The notes below the pieces were generated by a model. That model worked only from the letters and a program-made list of their open reading frames with translations. It had not been told where the DNA came from and made no database searches. A stretch of DNA of 64,000 nucleotides. Source: Roseomonas alba (GTDB lineage: Bacteria; Pseudomonadota; Alphaproteobacteria; Acetobacterales; Acetobacteraceae). The translations under genes and the position numbers were made by a program. Each line of letters opens with the position of its first letter. Position 1 is the first letter of the stretch. Shown here in pieces: positions 16,021 to 25,567 of the stretch. The DNA lies in NCBI RefSeq assembly GCF_019430885.1, contig NZ_JAHYBZ010000003.1:248001-312000 (forward strand), read 5' to 3'.

Positions 16021-17705
16021 TGGCCCTCGACCACCCCGAAGCGAAGGTCACCGCCAAGGTCGGACGCAGCCGCTGGCTGTCGCCGATCTGGGCCATTCCG
16101 ATCGTCACCGCGCTGATCGCGGGATTCCTCGTGTGGCACACCTACTCCCAGCGCGGCCCGACCATCACCCTCACCTTCCGCAGCGCGGAGGGGCTGACCG
16201 CCGGCCAGTCGCAGCTCCGCTACCGTGACGTCGTGATGGGCACGGTGCAGGAGATCGCCCTCGCCTCCGACCTCCAGCACGTGACCATGACGATCCGCAC
16301 GACGCGGGAGGCAGAGCCCCTGCTGACCTCGAATGCCCGCTTCTGGGTGGTGAAGCCGCGGCTCTTCGCCGGCAGCCTGACGGGCCTCGATACGCTGCTC
16401 TCCGGCTCCTACATCCAGATCGCGCCCTCCGCGCCGGGCGGCGAGGCGCAGCGGCACTTCACCGGGCTCGAGGACCCGCCGTTGCTGACCACCGAGGAAC
16501 CCGGCCGCACCTTCCTGCTGCGCGCGGACCGGATCGGGTCGATCAGCCTCGGGTCGCCTGTCTTCTACCGCGACATCGAGGTCGGCCAGGTGCTGGGCTG
16601 GGACTTCGCCGACATGGCGGAGAGCGTGACCATCCACACCTTCATCCGCTCCCCCTACGATCGCTATGTGCGGGAGGGCTCGCGGTTCTGGAACGCCTCG
16701 GGGCTGTCGGTGCAGCTCGGCGCGGATGGTGTCCAGTTCCGCCTCGAATCCGTGCGCGCCCTGCTGCTGGGCGGCATCGCCTTCGAGACGCCGGAGGCGG
16801 CGCGCAACGGCGCCGCCGTCGGGCGGAACGACGTGTTCCGCCTCTACGCCAGCCAGGAGGCCGCCAACAACGCGGCGCTGACGAGGCGCGTGCCCGTCGT
16901 CTCCTACTTCACCGATTCCATCTCCGGCCTCTCGCCCGGCGCTCCCGTCACCTTCCAGGGCGTGCGCATCGGCGAGGTGCTGGGCTACGACCTCGAATTC
17001 GATGCCGCGACCAACCAGCTCCGCGTGCCTGTGCGCTATGAGATCGAGCCGCAGCGCGTCATGGGGTCCGCACTGGCCGAGCATCGTGGCACGCTCGAGA
17101 ACGCGCGCACGCTGGTGCAGCAGGGGCTGCGCGCAAGGCTGGTCAGCGCGAACCTGATCACCGGCCAGCAACGCATCGCGCTGGAGTTCGTCGAAGGCGC
17201 CGCCCCTGCCCAGATCACCATGCAGGGCGATTCGATCGTCATGCCCACCGCGCCGGGGCAGTTCGCCTCCATCATGGAAGGCGTGAACCGCGTCCTCGCC
17301 AGCATCGAGGCTCTGCCGCTGCAGGATATCGGCCATAACGTGAACGCGACCGTGGCGGGGGTGAACGAACTGGTGCAGGACCCCGCGCTGCGGCAGTCGA
17401 TCGCGGCGCTGCAGGGCACGCTGGCGGCGGCGGAAGCGACGATGCGCAACCTCGATGCCTCGCTGCAACCCGCGCTGCGCAGCCTGCCGCAGGTCATGAC
17501 CGGGCTGAACAGCGCGGTGGCACAGGCGGGGCGGCTGATCACCTCGGCCAATCGCGGCTATGGTGATGAATCGCAGTTCCAGCGCGAGCTTGAACGCATG
17601 CTGGAGCAGATCACCTCCGCCGCGCGGTCGCTGCGCGCACTCGCGGATCAACTCAACCGCAACCCGGAATCGCTGATCCGGGGCCGTTCGACGCAGGGCC
17701 CATGA
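16020..17705 (+). CDS. pqiB: MCE-domain protein PqiB
   Basis: The 561-residue protein has a single N-terminal membrane helix (about 21-41, PIWAIPIVTALIAGFLVW) and three MCE repeats, visible as repeated G-x-x-V-x-(Y/F)R/QGVxIGxV blocks near residues 60-80 (LRYRDVVMGTVQEI), 180-200 (PVFYRDIEVGQVLGW) and 310-330 (VTFQGVRIGEVLGY). A long helical C-terminal region follows (about 400-550), which in PqiB forms the tube that spans the periplasm. Its size is close to the roughly 550 residues usual for the family. The start is the ATG that overlaps the pqiA stop; the open frame extends upstream but without MCE features. Confidence 0.93.
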   Translation: MALDHPEAKVTAKVGRSRWLSPIWAIPIVTALIAGFLVWHTYSQRGPTITLTFRSAEGLTAGQSQLRYRDVVMGTVQEIALASDLQHVTMTIRTTREAEPLLTSNARFWVVKPRLFAGSLTGLDTLLSGSYIQIAPSAPGGEAQRHFTGLEDPPLLTTEEPGRTFLLRADRIGSISLGSPVFYRDIEVGQVLGWDFADMAESVTIHTFIRSPYDRYVREGSRFWNASGLSVQLGADGVQFRLESVRALLLGGIAFETPEAARNGAAVGRNDVFRLYASQEAANNAALTRRVPVVSYFTDSISGLSPGAPVTFQGVRIGEVLGYDLEFDAATNQLRVPVRYEIEPQRVMGSALAEHRGTLENARTLVQQGLRARLVSANLITGQQRIALEFVEGAAPAQITMQGDSIVMPTAPGQFASIMEGVNRVLASIEALPLQDIGHNVNATVAGVNELVQDPALRQSIAALQGTLAAAEATMRNLDASLQPALRSLPQVMTGLNSAVAQAGRLITSANRGYGDESQFQRELERMLEQITSAARSLRALADQLNRNPESLIRGRSTQGP

Positions 17706-17709
17706 CCGC

Positions 17710-18282
17710 ATGACCTTCCGCCGCCGCGACGCCGCTTCCCTTGGCGCCCTTGCGCTGCTCGCCGCCTGCCGTTCGACCGAGCCGGTGCTCTACACGTTGC
17801 AACCCGTGCCTGGCACACAGCGCCGCGGCGGCCCGCGCAATATCGGGGTGCGGGACGTGTCGCTGGCGCGCTATCTCGACCGCGTGCAGATCGTCCGGTC
17901 GGTGGATGACTACCGCCTCTCCGTCTCCGGCAATGACTGGTGGGGCGAGAACCTCGACACGATGATGACGCGCGTGCTGGTCGAGAACCTGGCGCAGCGC
18001 CTGTCAGCGTCCAACGTCTTCTCGACCGGCGGCGCGATCTCGGTGACGCCGGAGGCGTTGGTGGAGGTGAACCTCCAGCGTCTCGTTCAGACCGGGCCTG
18101 ACAGCCTGGTGATGACGGCGCAGATCGCCGTGACGCTGCGCGAACCGCGCCGGCGCGAGATCGCCCGCACCGAGACCGTCACCGCCCCGGTCGGCGGCGC
18201 AGACATGCCGGCCTTCGTGGCGGCGGCGAGCCAAGCCGCGGGCCGGCTCGCGGACGCGACGGCCGCTCTTCTCGCGTCCTGA
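17710..18282 (+). CDS. pqiC: Outer-membrane lipoprotein PqiC (ABC-type transport auxiliary lipoprotein)
   Basis: The 190-residue precursor has a lipoprotein signal with lipobox LAAC (Cys20). The mature part matches the PqiC/DUF330 family: YTLQPVPG near the start and the central block YLDRVQIVRSVDDYRLSVS followed by NDWWGENLDTMMTRVLVENL (about 56-98). It starts 4 nt after pqiB. PqiC is proposed to dock PqiB to the outer membrane. The set pqiABC is complete. A short GC hairpin at 18302-18318 follows the stop codon. Confidence 0.92.
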   Translation: MTFRRRDAASLGALALLAACRSTEPVLYTLQPVPGTQRRGGPRNIGVRDVSLARYLDRVQIVRSVDDYRLSVSGNDWWGENLDTMMTRVLVENLAQRLSASNVFSTGGAISVTPEALVEVNLQRLVQTGPDSLVMTAQIAVTLREPRRREIARTETVTAPVGGADMPAFVAAASQAAGRLADATAALLAS

Positions 18283-18301
18283 CCGTCCCGGCAGTTTGGA
18301 A

Positions 18302-18318
18302 CGCCCCGTCCAGGGGCG
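18302..18318 (+). terminator. Short GC hairpin after pqiC
   Basis: CGCCCC and GGGGCG form a 6-bp stem with a 5-nt loop, 20 nt after pqiC. No U-tract is present, so terminator activity is uncertain. Confidence 0.3.
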
Positions 18319-18471
18319 GGATGCTCGGCCGATAGAAGCGGCCGGCGCAGGGTCTAGCCTCGTCACCCGCCTGTAAGGAACCGCGCCGGCCCGCCGGTCG
18401 ATGCCGCGTTCCGGGCACGCTTCGTGCCATGCTCAGGTCCGGGTGGAAACGAGACGCGGACGACCAGAACA

Positions 18472-19476
18472 ATGCACGACCGCCTGCATGCCGATGAAGC
18501 CTTCGGCCCCGGCACCATCTCCACCGGGCATCTGCCGCCGAACCCCACGGTCGACGTGCTGGTGGAAGAGGCATGGAACCGCTACCGCGGCGTGGTCGAG
18601 GGCAAGGTGGCGGACTACATCCCGGCGCTCGCCAAGGCCTCTGCCGATTGGCTCGGCATCTGCGTCGCCGGCGTGGACGGCATCGAGCATGCCGTCGGCG
18701 ATGCCGACCGGGCGTTTTCGATCCAGTCGATCTCCAAGCCCTTCGTCTTCGCCCTGGTCTGCCAGGCGCTCGGCCGGGGTCGGGCACGGGCGAGCATCGG
18801 CGTCAACGCGACCGGCCTGCCCTTCAACTCGGTGATGGCGATCGAGCTGAACGCCGACCGCACCATGAACCCCATGGTCAATGCGGGGGCGATCGCGACG
18901 ACCTCCCTCGCCCCTGGCGCCAACGCCGAGGCGCGCTGGGCCTTCATCCGCGACGGGCTGTCCCGCTTCGCCGGGCGCGAGCTCGCGCTCGACCGGGAAG
19001 TCTACGAATCGGAAGCGGCCACGAACCAGCGCAACCAGGGCATCGCCCGGCTGCTGCAAGGCTATGGCCGCATGTATTCCGACCCGGACGAGGCGACCGA
19101 CATCTACACCCGCCAATGCGCGCTGAACGTCACTGCGCGGGATCTTGCGGTGATGGGGGCGACGCTCGCCGATGGCGGGGTGAACCCGGTCACGAAGGAA
19201 CGCGTGGTCGATGAGGATCGCTGCCGCCGCGTGCTCGCGGTGATGGCGACGGCCGGGCTGTATGAGCAGTCGGGCGACTGGCTCTACGAGGTCGGGCTGC
19301 CGGGCAAGAGCGGCGTCGCCGGCGGCATCGTCACCATCGCACCGGGCAAGGGCGGGCTGGCGGTCTTCTCGCCGCCGCTGGACGGCGCGGGCAACAGCGT
19401 GCGCGGGCAGCTCGTCACACGCTTCCTGTCGGAACGGCTCGGCCTCAACCTCTTCGCGTCGCAACCGGCCGGGTGA
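18472..19476 (+). CDS. glsA: Glutaminase
   Basis: The 334-residue protein belongs to the serine-dependent beta-lactamase-like glutaminase family, which converts L-glutamine to glutamate and ammonia. The catalytic SxxK motif is in SIQSISKPF (about residues 81-89), and NPMVNAGAIATTS, SEAATNQRNQGIARLL and GLPGKSGVAGGI are the family blocks holding the other active-site residues. ATG 18472 is preferred to an in-frame ATG at 18424 because the latter would add 16 residues of low-similarity sequence. A 25-nt gap separates it from the MFS transporter and asparaginase genes, which suggests an amide-degrading operon. Confidence 0.93.
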   Translation: MHDRLHADEAFGPGTISTGHLPPNPTVDVLVEEAWNRYRGVVEGKVADYIPALAKASADWLGICVAGVDGIEHAVGDADRAFSIQSISKPFVFALVCQALGRGRARASIGVNATGLPFNSVMAIELNADRTMNPMVNAGAIATTSLAPGANAEARWAFIRDGLSRFAGRELALDREVYESEAATNQRNQGIARLLQGYGRMYSDPDEATDIYTRQCALNVTARDLAVMGATLADGGVNPVTKERVVDEDRCRRVLAVMATAGLYEQSGDWLYEVGLPGKSGVAGGIVTIAPGKGGLAVFSPPLDGAGNSVRGQLVTRFLSERLGLNLFASQPAG

Positions 19477-19501
19477 GCCGGGAGTCGGGGGAACCACCGT
19501 C

Positions 19502-21127
19502 ATGAGCAGCAGCGCCACCGAAATGCGGGAATCCTGGGTGCCGATGATCGCCATCGCACTCGGCCAGATGCTGATGTCCTTCAACGTCGCGGCCCTGCCG
19601 GTCTCGCTCGCCGGCATGGTGGCGAGCTTCGGCGTGCCGCCGACCACCGTCGCCACCGGCATCGTGATGTATTCGCTGGCCGTGGCGGGCTTCGTCATGC
19701 TGGGCGCGAAGCTGGTGCAGCGCTTCGGCTCGACCTCGGTGTTCCGCGTCGTGATCGGAATCTTCGCCATCGCGCAGGTGCTGATGGTCATCGCACCGGC
19801 GGCGATCGTGATGCTGAGCGCACAGCTCCTCGCCGGCCTGGCCGCGGCGGTGATCGTGCCGGCGCTGGTGGCGCTGATCGCGCATCACTATCGTGGCCAG
19901 CAGCAGGCGACGGCGGTGGGCGCGCTGGGATCGGCCCGCGCGGCGGCCGGCGTGCTGGCCTTCCTGATCGGCGGCATGCTCGGCACCTTCATCGGCTGGC
20001 GGCCGGTCTTCGGCATCCTGGTGGTGGCCTCGGCCGCGGTCTTCCTCCTGTCCTTCAAGCTGAAGCCCGAGGACTCGCGGCCCGAAGTGAAGATCGACCT
20101 GGTCGGCGTGATGCTCGCCGCCATCGCCATCGTCATGATCGTCTTCGGCTTCAACAATTTGAACCGCTGGGGCCTCGGCGTCGCGCGGCCCGGCGCGCCC
20201 TTCGACATCTTCGGCATGTCGCCCGCGCCCATCATGATCGTCATCGGCGCCATCCTGCTGCAATCCTTCATCGTCTGGTGCCGGCGCGTGGCGGAACGGG
20301 GCGGCACGCCGCTGCTCGACCTGCGCGTCATCACCTCGGGCGAGGAACGCGCGGCGGTCTATGCGATGTTCACCGTGGTCGGGCTCGAGGCCATGCTGAA
20401 CTTCACCGTGCCGCTCTACATCCAGATCGTGCAGGGGCGCACGCCGATCGAGACGGCGATCGCCATGATGCCTTTCAACCTGACGGTCTTCTTCACCGCC
20501 ATGCTGGTGGTGAAGCTGTACGACAAGGTCCCGCCACGGCGCATCGCGCAGGGTGGTTTCCTGCTGTGCATCGTTGGCTTGCTGTGGCTCGCCTGGGTGG
20601 TGCGTAACGACTGGTCCGCCATCCCGGTGATGTTCGGGCTGATCACCTTCGGCATCGGCCAGGGCGCGCTGGTGACCCTGGTGTTCAACGTGCTGGTCAC
20701 CGCCGCTCCGAAGGAACTCGCGGGGGATGTCGGGTCGCTGCGCGGGACGACGCAGAATCTCGCGGCCGGTGTCGGCACGGCGGTCTCGGGTGCGCTGCTC
20801 GTCGGGCTTCTGTCGGCCGGCATCCTGTACCGCATCGCGGACAACCCGCAGCTTCCGGTCGCCATCGTGTCGCAGATCGATCTCGACAGCATCAATTTCG
20901 TCAGCAACGACCGGCTGAACGACATCATGGCCCGCACCGGCGCGGCACCCGAACAGGTCGCCGAAGCGGTGCGCGTGAACACCGAGGCGCGGCTTCGCGC
21001 CCTCAAGATCGGGCTGCTGATCATGGCGCTGGTGGCGGCCCTCGCCATCGTTCCGGCAAGCCGCCTGCCCGGCTACAAGCCCGGCGAGATTCCCGACGGC
21101 ATCCAGCCGCGTGAAAGGAAGGCATGA
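19502..21127 (+). CDS. MFS transporter (DHA2-like, about 14 TM)
   Basis: The 541-residue membrane protein has about 14 hydrophobic helices, the count expected for the DHA2 drug:proton antiporter type. The helix-4/5 region carries the antiporter-like GSARAAAGVLAFLIGGMLGTF motif area (about residues 140-160), and the loop between helices 2 and 3 holds GAKLVQRFGS. It ends in a soluble tail (PGEIPDGIQPRERKA). The gene lies between glutaminase and asparaginase and shares a 4-nt overlap with the latter, so it may move an amino acid or an amide-related compound; the general family function would instead be drug export. Direction and substrate are open. Confidence 0.85.
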   Translation: MSSSATEMRESWVPMIAIALGQMLMSFNVAALPVSLAGMVASFGVPPTTVATGIVMYSLAVAGFVMLGAKLVQRFGSTSVFRVVIGIFAIAQVLMVIAPAAIVMLSAQLLAGLAAAVIVPALVALIAHHYRGQQQATAVGALGSARAAAGVLAFLIGGMLGTFIGWRPVFGILVVASAAVFLLSFKLKPEDSRPEVKIDLVGVMLAAIAIVMIVFGFNNLNRWGLGVARPGAPFDIFGMSPAPIMIVIGAILLQSFIVWCRRVAERGGTPLLDLRVITSGEERAAVYAMFTVVGLEAMLNFTVPLYIQIVQGRTPIETAIAMMPFNLTVFFTAMLVVKLYDKVPPRRIAQGGFLLCIVGLLWLAWVVRNDWSAIPVMFGLITFGIGQGALVTLVFNVLVTAAPKELAGDVGSLRGTTQNLAAGVGTAVSGALLVGLLSAGILYRIADNPQLPVAIVSQIDLDSINFVSNDRLNDIMARTGAAPEQVAEAVRVNTEARLRALKIGLLIMALVAALAIVPASRLPGYKPGEIPDGIQPRERKA

Positions 21128-22098
21128 CGCGCAAGCGGCTTCTCCTCCTGTCCCTCGGCGGCACCATCACCATGGTGCCGTCCGCCGAAGGAGGCATCGC
21201 CCCGAAGCTCGGCGCGGCGGAGCTCGTGGCCTCGGTGCCGGCCCTCGCCGAGGTCGCGGAGATCGAGGCCGACAGCCCGGAACGGCTGCCGAGCCCATCG
21301 CTGACGCCCGACCATCTCGTCGCCGTAGCCGTGCGCATCGCTGCGGCCTTCGCCGCCGGGGCGGATGGCGCGGTCGTCATCCAAGGCACCGACACCATTG
21401 AGGAATCGGCCTTCCTGCTCGACCTGCTGGTCGCCGGCGACAAGCCGGTGGTGGTGACCGGCGCGATGCGCGGCGCGGCCGCGCCTGGCGCGGACGGGCC
21501 TGCGAATTTGCTCGCCGCCTCGCGTGTCGCCGCAAGCGCGGAGGCGCGCGGGCTCGGCGCCCTCGCCGTGCTCAACGACCAGATCCATGCCGCGCGCTTC
21601 GTGCAAAAGACGCATACCGCCCTGCCCTCGGCCTTCCAATCACCGCTCGCCGGCCCGCTCGGCATCGTCGCGGAGGACCGGGTGCGCCTCTTCGCCCGGG
21701 TCGCGCGCAATCCGATCCTGCCGCCGGAGGACGCGCCGCCGCGGCCCGTCGCACTGGTCCGCTGGGCGATGGGCGATGACGGCCGGCTGCTCGGCGCGCT
21801 GCCAGGCCTGGGCTACGAAGGCGCGGTGATCGAGGGCATGGGCGCGGGCCACGTGCCGGCCGACGCCGCCGAGGCGGTTGGCGCGCTCGCCGCCCGGATG
21901 CCGGTGGTGCTGGCGTCGCGCTGCGTGACGGGCCCTGTCTTCACCGAGACCTATGGCTATGCCGGCGGCGAGATCGACCTGATCCGCCGCGGCGCGATCC
22001 CCGCCGGCATGTTGTCGGGACCGAAGGCGCGCCTGCTGCTGGGCCTCGCGCTGCGCGGGAACGGCAGCCCGGCGGCCGCCTTCACACCCTACCAATGA
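21124..22098 (+). CDS. L-asparaginase family protein
   Basis: The 324-residue protein has the two threonine motifs of bacterial asparaginase/glutaminase: LSLGGTITM (residues 8-16, first nucleophilic Thr) and VVIQGTDTIEESAFLLD (about 83-99, Thr-Asp pair). It lacks a signal peptide, so it is a cytoplasmic, type-I-like enzyme. The family usually reads TGGTI; here the first residue is Leu. The 4-nt overlaps with the MFS gene and with the lpxR-like gene indicate one transcript. Together with glsA it suggests amide-nitrogen release. Confidence 0.9.
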   Translation: MTRKRLLLLSLGGTITMVPSAEGGIAPKLGAAELVASVPALAEVAEIEADSPERLPSPSLTPDHLVAVAVRIAAAFAAGADGAVVIQGTDTIEESAFLLDLLVAGDKPVVVTGAMRGAAAPGADGPANLLAASRVAASAEARGLGALAVLNDQIHAARFVQKTHTALPSAFQSPLAGPLGIVAEDRVRLFARVARNPILPPEDAPPRPVALVRWAMGDDGRLLGALPGLGYEGAVIEGMGAGHVPADAAEAVGALAARMPVVLASRCVTGPVFTETYGYAGGEIDLIRRGAIPAGMLSGPKARLLLGLALRGNGSPAAAFTPYQ

Positions 22099-23141
22099 CC
22101 CAGGCCTGCCACTCCCGAAGGATCACCCGACGCATGCGCCGCCATGCCTGTCTCATCGCGACGACGGGACTTGCCCTCGCCCTTTCGACCATCCCGGCGC
22201 GGGCCCAGGACGTCATACCCCCGCCGCAGTACGGCACCTTCACCTTCACCTATGAGAACGACCTGCTCGCGGGCACGGACCGCTACTACACCAGCGGCTT
22301 CCAGGCGGCCTGGCGGTCGACACCCTTCACGGCCCCGTCCTGGGCGGGGTTCCTGACCGATGGCTCGGCGCTGGTGTTCCCCGATGGCGGCGCGCCGCGA
22401 TGGGGTGTCGCCTTCGGGCAGAACATCTTCACCCCGGACGATACGCTGCTGCGCAACCCCGACCCGACCGACCGGCCCTATGCGGGCTGGCTCTACGGCG
22501 CCTTCAACATCTCCTCCACCTCCCCGACCTCCTACGGCAGCATCGAGTTGCAGCTCGGCGTGGTGGGACCCAGCGCGCTCGGGGAGCAGACGCAGAACAA
22601 CGTCCACGACTTCCTCAACATCGACCGCGCCTATGGCTGGAACTACCAGCTCAAGGACGAACCGGGGGTGAACCTCATCCTCACCCGGCAATGGCGCTAC
22701 AACAGCGAGCCGGTGTGGGACGACGTCGCCATCGGCTTCGTGCCGAGCCTGACCGCAAGCGTCGGCAATGTGCAGACCTATGCCTCGGCCGGGCTGATGG
22801 TCAGGGCGGGCAACGACCTGACGGCCGATTTCGGGCCGCCGCGCATGCGGCCCTCGGTCACCGGATCGGCCTTCTACGACGCCGATCGGCGCTGGGGCTG
22901 GTATGTCTTCGCCGGCTTCGACGTCCGCGCCGTGGCGCATGACATCTTCCTGGATGGCAACACCTGGCGCGACAGCCGCAGCGTGGAGAAGGAGAACCTG
23001 GTCGGCGAGGCCAGCGCCGGCTTCGCCTTCTTCATGCCCTTCGCGCGCCTGACCTTGTCCTATGCCGCGCGCACGCGGGAATTCCAGACGCAGCAGGAAT
23101 CCGCGCAGTTCGGGTCGATCAGCCTGTCCTTCCAGTTCTGA
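22095..23141 (+). CDS. lpxR: Lipid A deacylase LpxR family protein
   Basis: The 348-residue precursor has a signal peptide (about residues 14-38, ending ARAQD) and a C-terminal Phe, as expected for an outer-membrane beta-barrel. Motifs match LpxR, which removes the 3'-O-linked acyloxyacyl group from lipid A: TYENDLLAGTDRYYTSGF (about 53-70, with the Asn-Asp catalytic pair) and GPSALGEQTQNNVHDFLN (about 159-176, with the catalytic His). The start at 22095 overlaps the asparaginase stop; ATG 22134 would give a more typical signal peptide. It is tail-to-tail with the AsmA gene with only 8 nt between stops. Confidence 0.9.
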   Translation: MTQACHSRRITRRMRRHACLIATTGLALALSTIPARAQDVIPPPQYGTFTFTYENDLLAGTDRYYTSGFQAAWRSTPFTAPSWAGFLTDGSALVFPDGGAPRWGVAFGQNIFTPDDTLLRNPDPTDRPYAGWLYGAFNISSTSPTSYGSIELQLGVVGPSALGEQTQNNVHDFLNIDRAYGWNYQLKDEPGVNLILTRQWRYNSEPVWDDVAIGFVPSLTASVGNVQTYASAGLMVRAGNDLTADFGPPRMRPSVTGSAFYDADRRWGWYVFAGFDVRAVAHDIFLDGNTWRDSRSVEKENLVGEASAGFAFFMPFARLTLSYAARTREFQTQQESAQFGSISLSFQF

Positions 23142-23149
23142 CCGGCGCC

Positions 23150-25567
23150 TCAGCGCCGCCGGCCACCGAGCAGCCCGCCGATCCCCCGCACCACCTCCTG
23201 CGCCGTGCCCTGGATCTCCCGCGGCACGAGGGGGATGGGCGTCGCGGCAGCCTCCGGCATGGTCCCGGCACGGCCCAGCCGTGCCAGGGTCAGCGCCGGC
23301 CCGCAATCGCCCCCGGGCGGGGTGCTGCCGGTGGCGCCGCGCAGGAATTCGACCGTGCTGCTGCGCCAGAGCCGGTTCGCCACCGTGTCGCCGATGACAT
23401 GCGCGAGCGCGGCGCCGGGCTCCACGCCGATGCGTGGCTCCGCCAGCGTGCCGCCGATCGTCACCGGTGCGCGGACCGTAACGCCCATCAGACGGACATC
23501 CGGCAGCAGCCGCGCGGCGATGGTCTCGTCGCGCAAATTCAGCGCCAGGCTGCCATCGATGCGGCCGAACTCGCCTTCCATCAGCAGGGCCTGGCTGCTC
23601 GCCACGCCGTTCTCGGCGGAAAGCCGCACGGCGAGGCAGCGCAGTGCCAGCCCACCCGATGGGGTCCCGCGTGGCAGCAGCGCGCGGATCAGATCGGGTC
23701 CGATACGCAGCGCCGTCGCGCCGGTAAAACGGCCGCCGACCATGGCAATCCCGGCCTCGCCGGACAGCGTCGCCGCCAGCGCGCGCGTCGTCGCGCCCTG
23801 ACCGTGCAGATCCAAGGCCAGCTCGGCCACACCCTGGAAGCCGGCCGGCACGCCGAAGGCGCGGCGCAGCGCCGCCATATCCAACCCGCGCCCCCGGCTG
23901 TCGAGACGCAGCGCAACACGCGGCACAGCACCTGACGCATCGATCTGCAGGCGCCCGCCCACCGGGCCACCCGGCGTGGTGACCGCGAAGGGATCGACCG
24001 TCAGCCGACCATTGGCGAGCGCCACCGTGCCGCTGACGTCACGCCAGGTCGTCCCACCCGCGACGAGCTGTGTTGCAGCGACACGGAGCGACGCATCCAT
24101 CTCCCGCAACATCGCGACCGGCAGGGGCAGGTCGGGGATGACGCGCGTCGCCGCGCCGCGCCGCACCGTGCTCGCCCCTGCCCCGCCACCCAGCGCATCG
24201 AGGTCGAGGCGCCGCGCCGAGACCTGCCCGGTCAGCGACGGCCGCGCGGCCAGCGTCAGGCGGACATCGCCGCTCGCCTCCAGCGCATTTGCCGTGATGG
24301 CCAGCCCGTCGAACTGCATCGTCCGGGTGAACAGGCCGCGAAGCCGCGCATTCGCCGTCACGCCGGTCATCCGAGGCAGCGCGACACCCGGCACCGGACC
24401 GAGCAGCGCGAGATCGGGTGTCGTCAGCCTCGCCTCGAATGTTGTCCCGGACAGATCGAAGTCGCGCTGCACCGGCCCGGACAGGTCCAGCCGCGCTCGG
24501 CCGGAGGTCAGGGTCGCCTCGATCGGCAGCGTTTCCTCCTCCATGATCCGGCGCAGCGGCGGCAGCGTTGCGTGCAGGCCGAGATCGGCCGTGCCGCGCC
24601 AACCCTGCGCCGAGATCGTCGCGGGCGCCTCGAAGGATTCGGCGCGCAGTTCCGCGCGGGCGATCCGCAGTCCCGGCAGCAGCGCGGCGAGATCGGTCGC
24701 GCCGACACGCAAGGTCAGGTCGGACATTGCCGGCCAGGGCGAGCCCGGACCAAGCCGCGCCGAGAGGCTGAGCGAACCCAGCGGCGGCAGCGTGCGGTCG
24801 AAGCGGGCGGCAAGGCGTGGCACGGCCGCGCTGTCGACCTCGGCATCCAGGTCCAGGGACCAGCCGGCCGTGTCCATGCCGTGCGGCCAGCGCCCCTTGG
24901 CGCGCGCATGCAGGCCATCGCCGGAGACGGCCGCCTCCAGCGGCAGGGCACCGTCCGCTTCCCGCCCCAGCCGGGCGGCGATGGTCAGCGCCTCGCCATC
25001 CAGGCGGATGCGGCCATCAAGTTCCAGAGGATCCTCGGGCGTGTCGCGTGCGATGTGCAACGTGTCGATGTCGATCGCGCCGACGGGACTGCCGGGCAGG
25101 AGGATGCGCGAGGATTCGATCTCCACCGATGCGATGCTGACGCCGCCGCCGGAGGAGGACGCCTCCCGACCTGCGGCGAAGACCCAGTTGCCACGGCCCT
25201 CCGCATCACGCTCAAGAATGATCTGGGCATCGGAGAGGAACAGGCTGTCGATCTCGACCCGGCCGGCGATGAGAGGCACGAGGGCAAGCGTCACTTCGAA
25301 CCGCCCGATGCGCGCAAAATCCGGCTGCGACCCGCCGGGGATGTTCGCGATGGCGGTGTTGGACAGCGCGATGCGCGGGCGCAAGCCGAAGCGCACGCCG
25401 ATCGCGCCATAGGTGATGCGCCGCCCGGTGGCGTTTTCCAGCGCGCGGTCGAGCTGCGCGGTGAATGCGCCGCGGGAGATCGCGACCTGCAACGCGACAA
25501 TGCCGGCCCCACCCAGCACGCAGAGGCCGAGCAGGATGAACGCGCCGATGCGCAGGAACCGGATCAT
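23150..25567 (-). CDS. AsmA family protein
   Basis: The 805-residue protein starts with one membrane helix (about 6-27, GAFILLGLCVLGGAGIVALQV) and then a long periplasmic region rich in beta strands. The N-terminal block (AIGVRFGLRPRIALSNTAIAN) and the C-terminal DLHGQG...ALSATLSGEAGIAMVGGRF region are typical of AsmA/YhdP/TamB-like proteins, which form a bridge for lipids between membranes. It is the last gene of the leftward run and overlaps the antiporter subunit by 4 nt. A function in outer-membrane assembly or phospholipid transport is inferred from the family. Confidence 0.85.
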   Translation of the reverse strand: MIRFLRIGAFILLGLCVLGGAGIVALQVAISRGAFTAQLDRALENATGRRITYGAIGVRFGLRPRIALSNTAIANIPGGSQPDFARIGRFEVTLALVPLIAGRVEIDSLFLSDAQIILERDAEGRGNWVFAAGREASSSGGGVSIASVEIESSRILLPGSPVGAIDIDTLHIARDTPEDPLELDGRIRLDGEALTIAARLGREADGALPLEAAVSGDGLHARAKGRWPHGMDTAGWSLDLDAEVDSAAVPRLAARFDRTLPPLGSLSLSARLGPGSPWPAMSDLTLRVGATDLAALLPGLRIARAELRAESFEAPATISAQGWRGTADLGLHATLPPLRRIMEEETLPIEATLTSGRARLDLSGPVQRDFDLSGTTFEARLTTPDLALLGPVPGVALPRMTGVTANARLRGLFTRTMQFDGLAITANALEASGDVRLTLAARPSLTGQVSARRLDLDALGGGAGASTVRRGAATRVIPDLPLPVAMLREMDASLRVAATQLVAGGTTWRDVSGTVALANGRLTVDPFAVTTPGGPVGGRLQIDASGAVPRVALRLDSRGRGLDMAALRRAFGVPAGFQGVAELALDLHGQGATTRALAATLSGEAGIAMVGGRFTGATALRIGPDLIRALLPRGTPSGGLALRCLAVRLSAENGVASSQALLMEGEFGRIDGSLALNLRDETIAARLLPDVRLMGVTVRAPVTIGGTLAEPRIGVEPGAALAHVIGDTVANRLWRSSTVEFLRGATGSTPPGGDCGPALTLARLGRAGTMPEAAATPIPLVPREIQGTAQEVVRGIGGLLGGRRR

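Noticed and set aside
15789..17711. Minus-strand open frame of 640 codons opposite pqiB
   Set aside because: pqiB is well supported; the reverse frame is a composition artefact.
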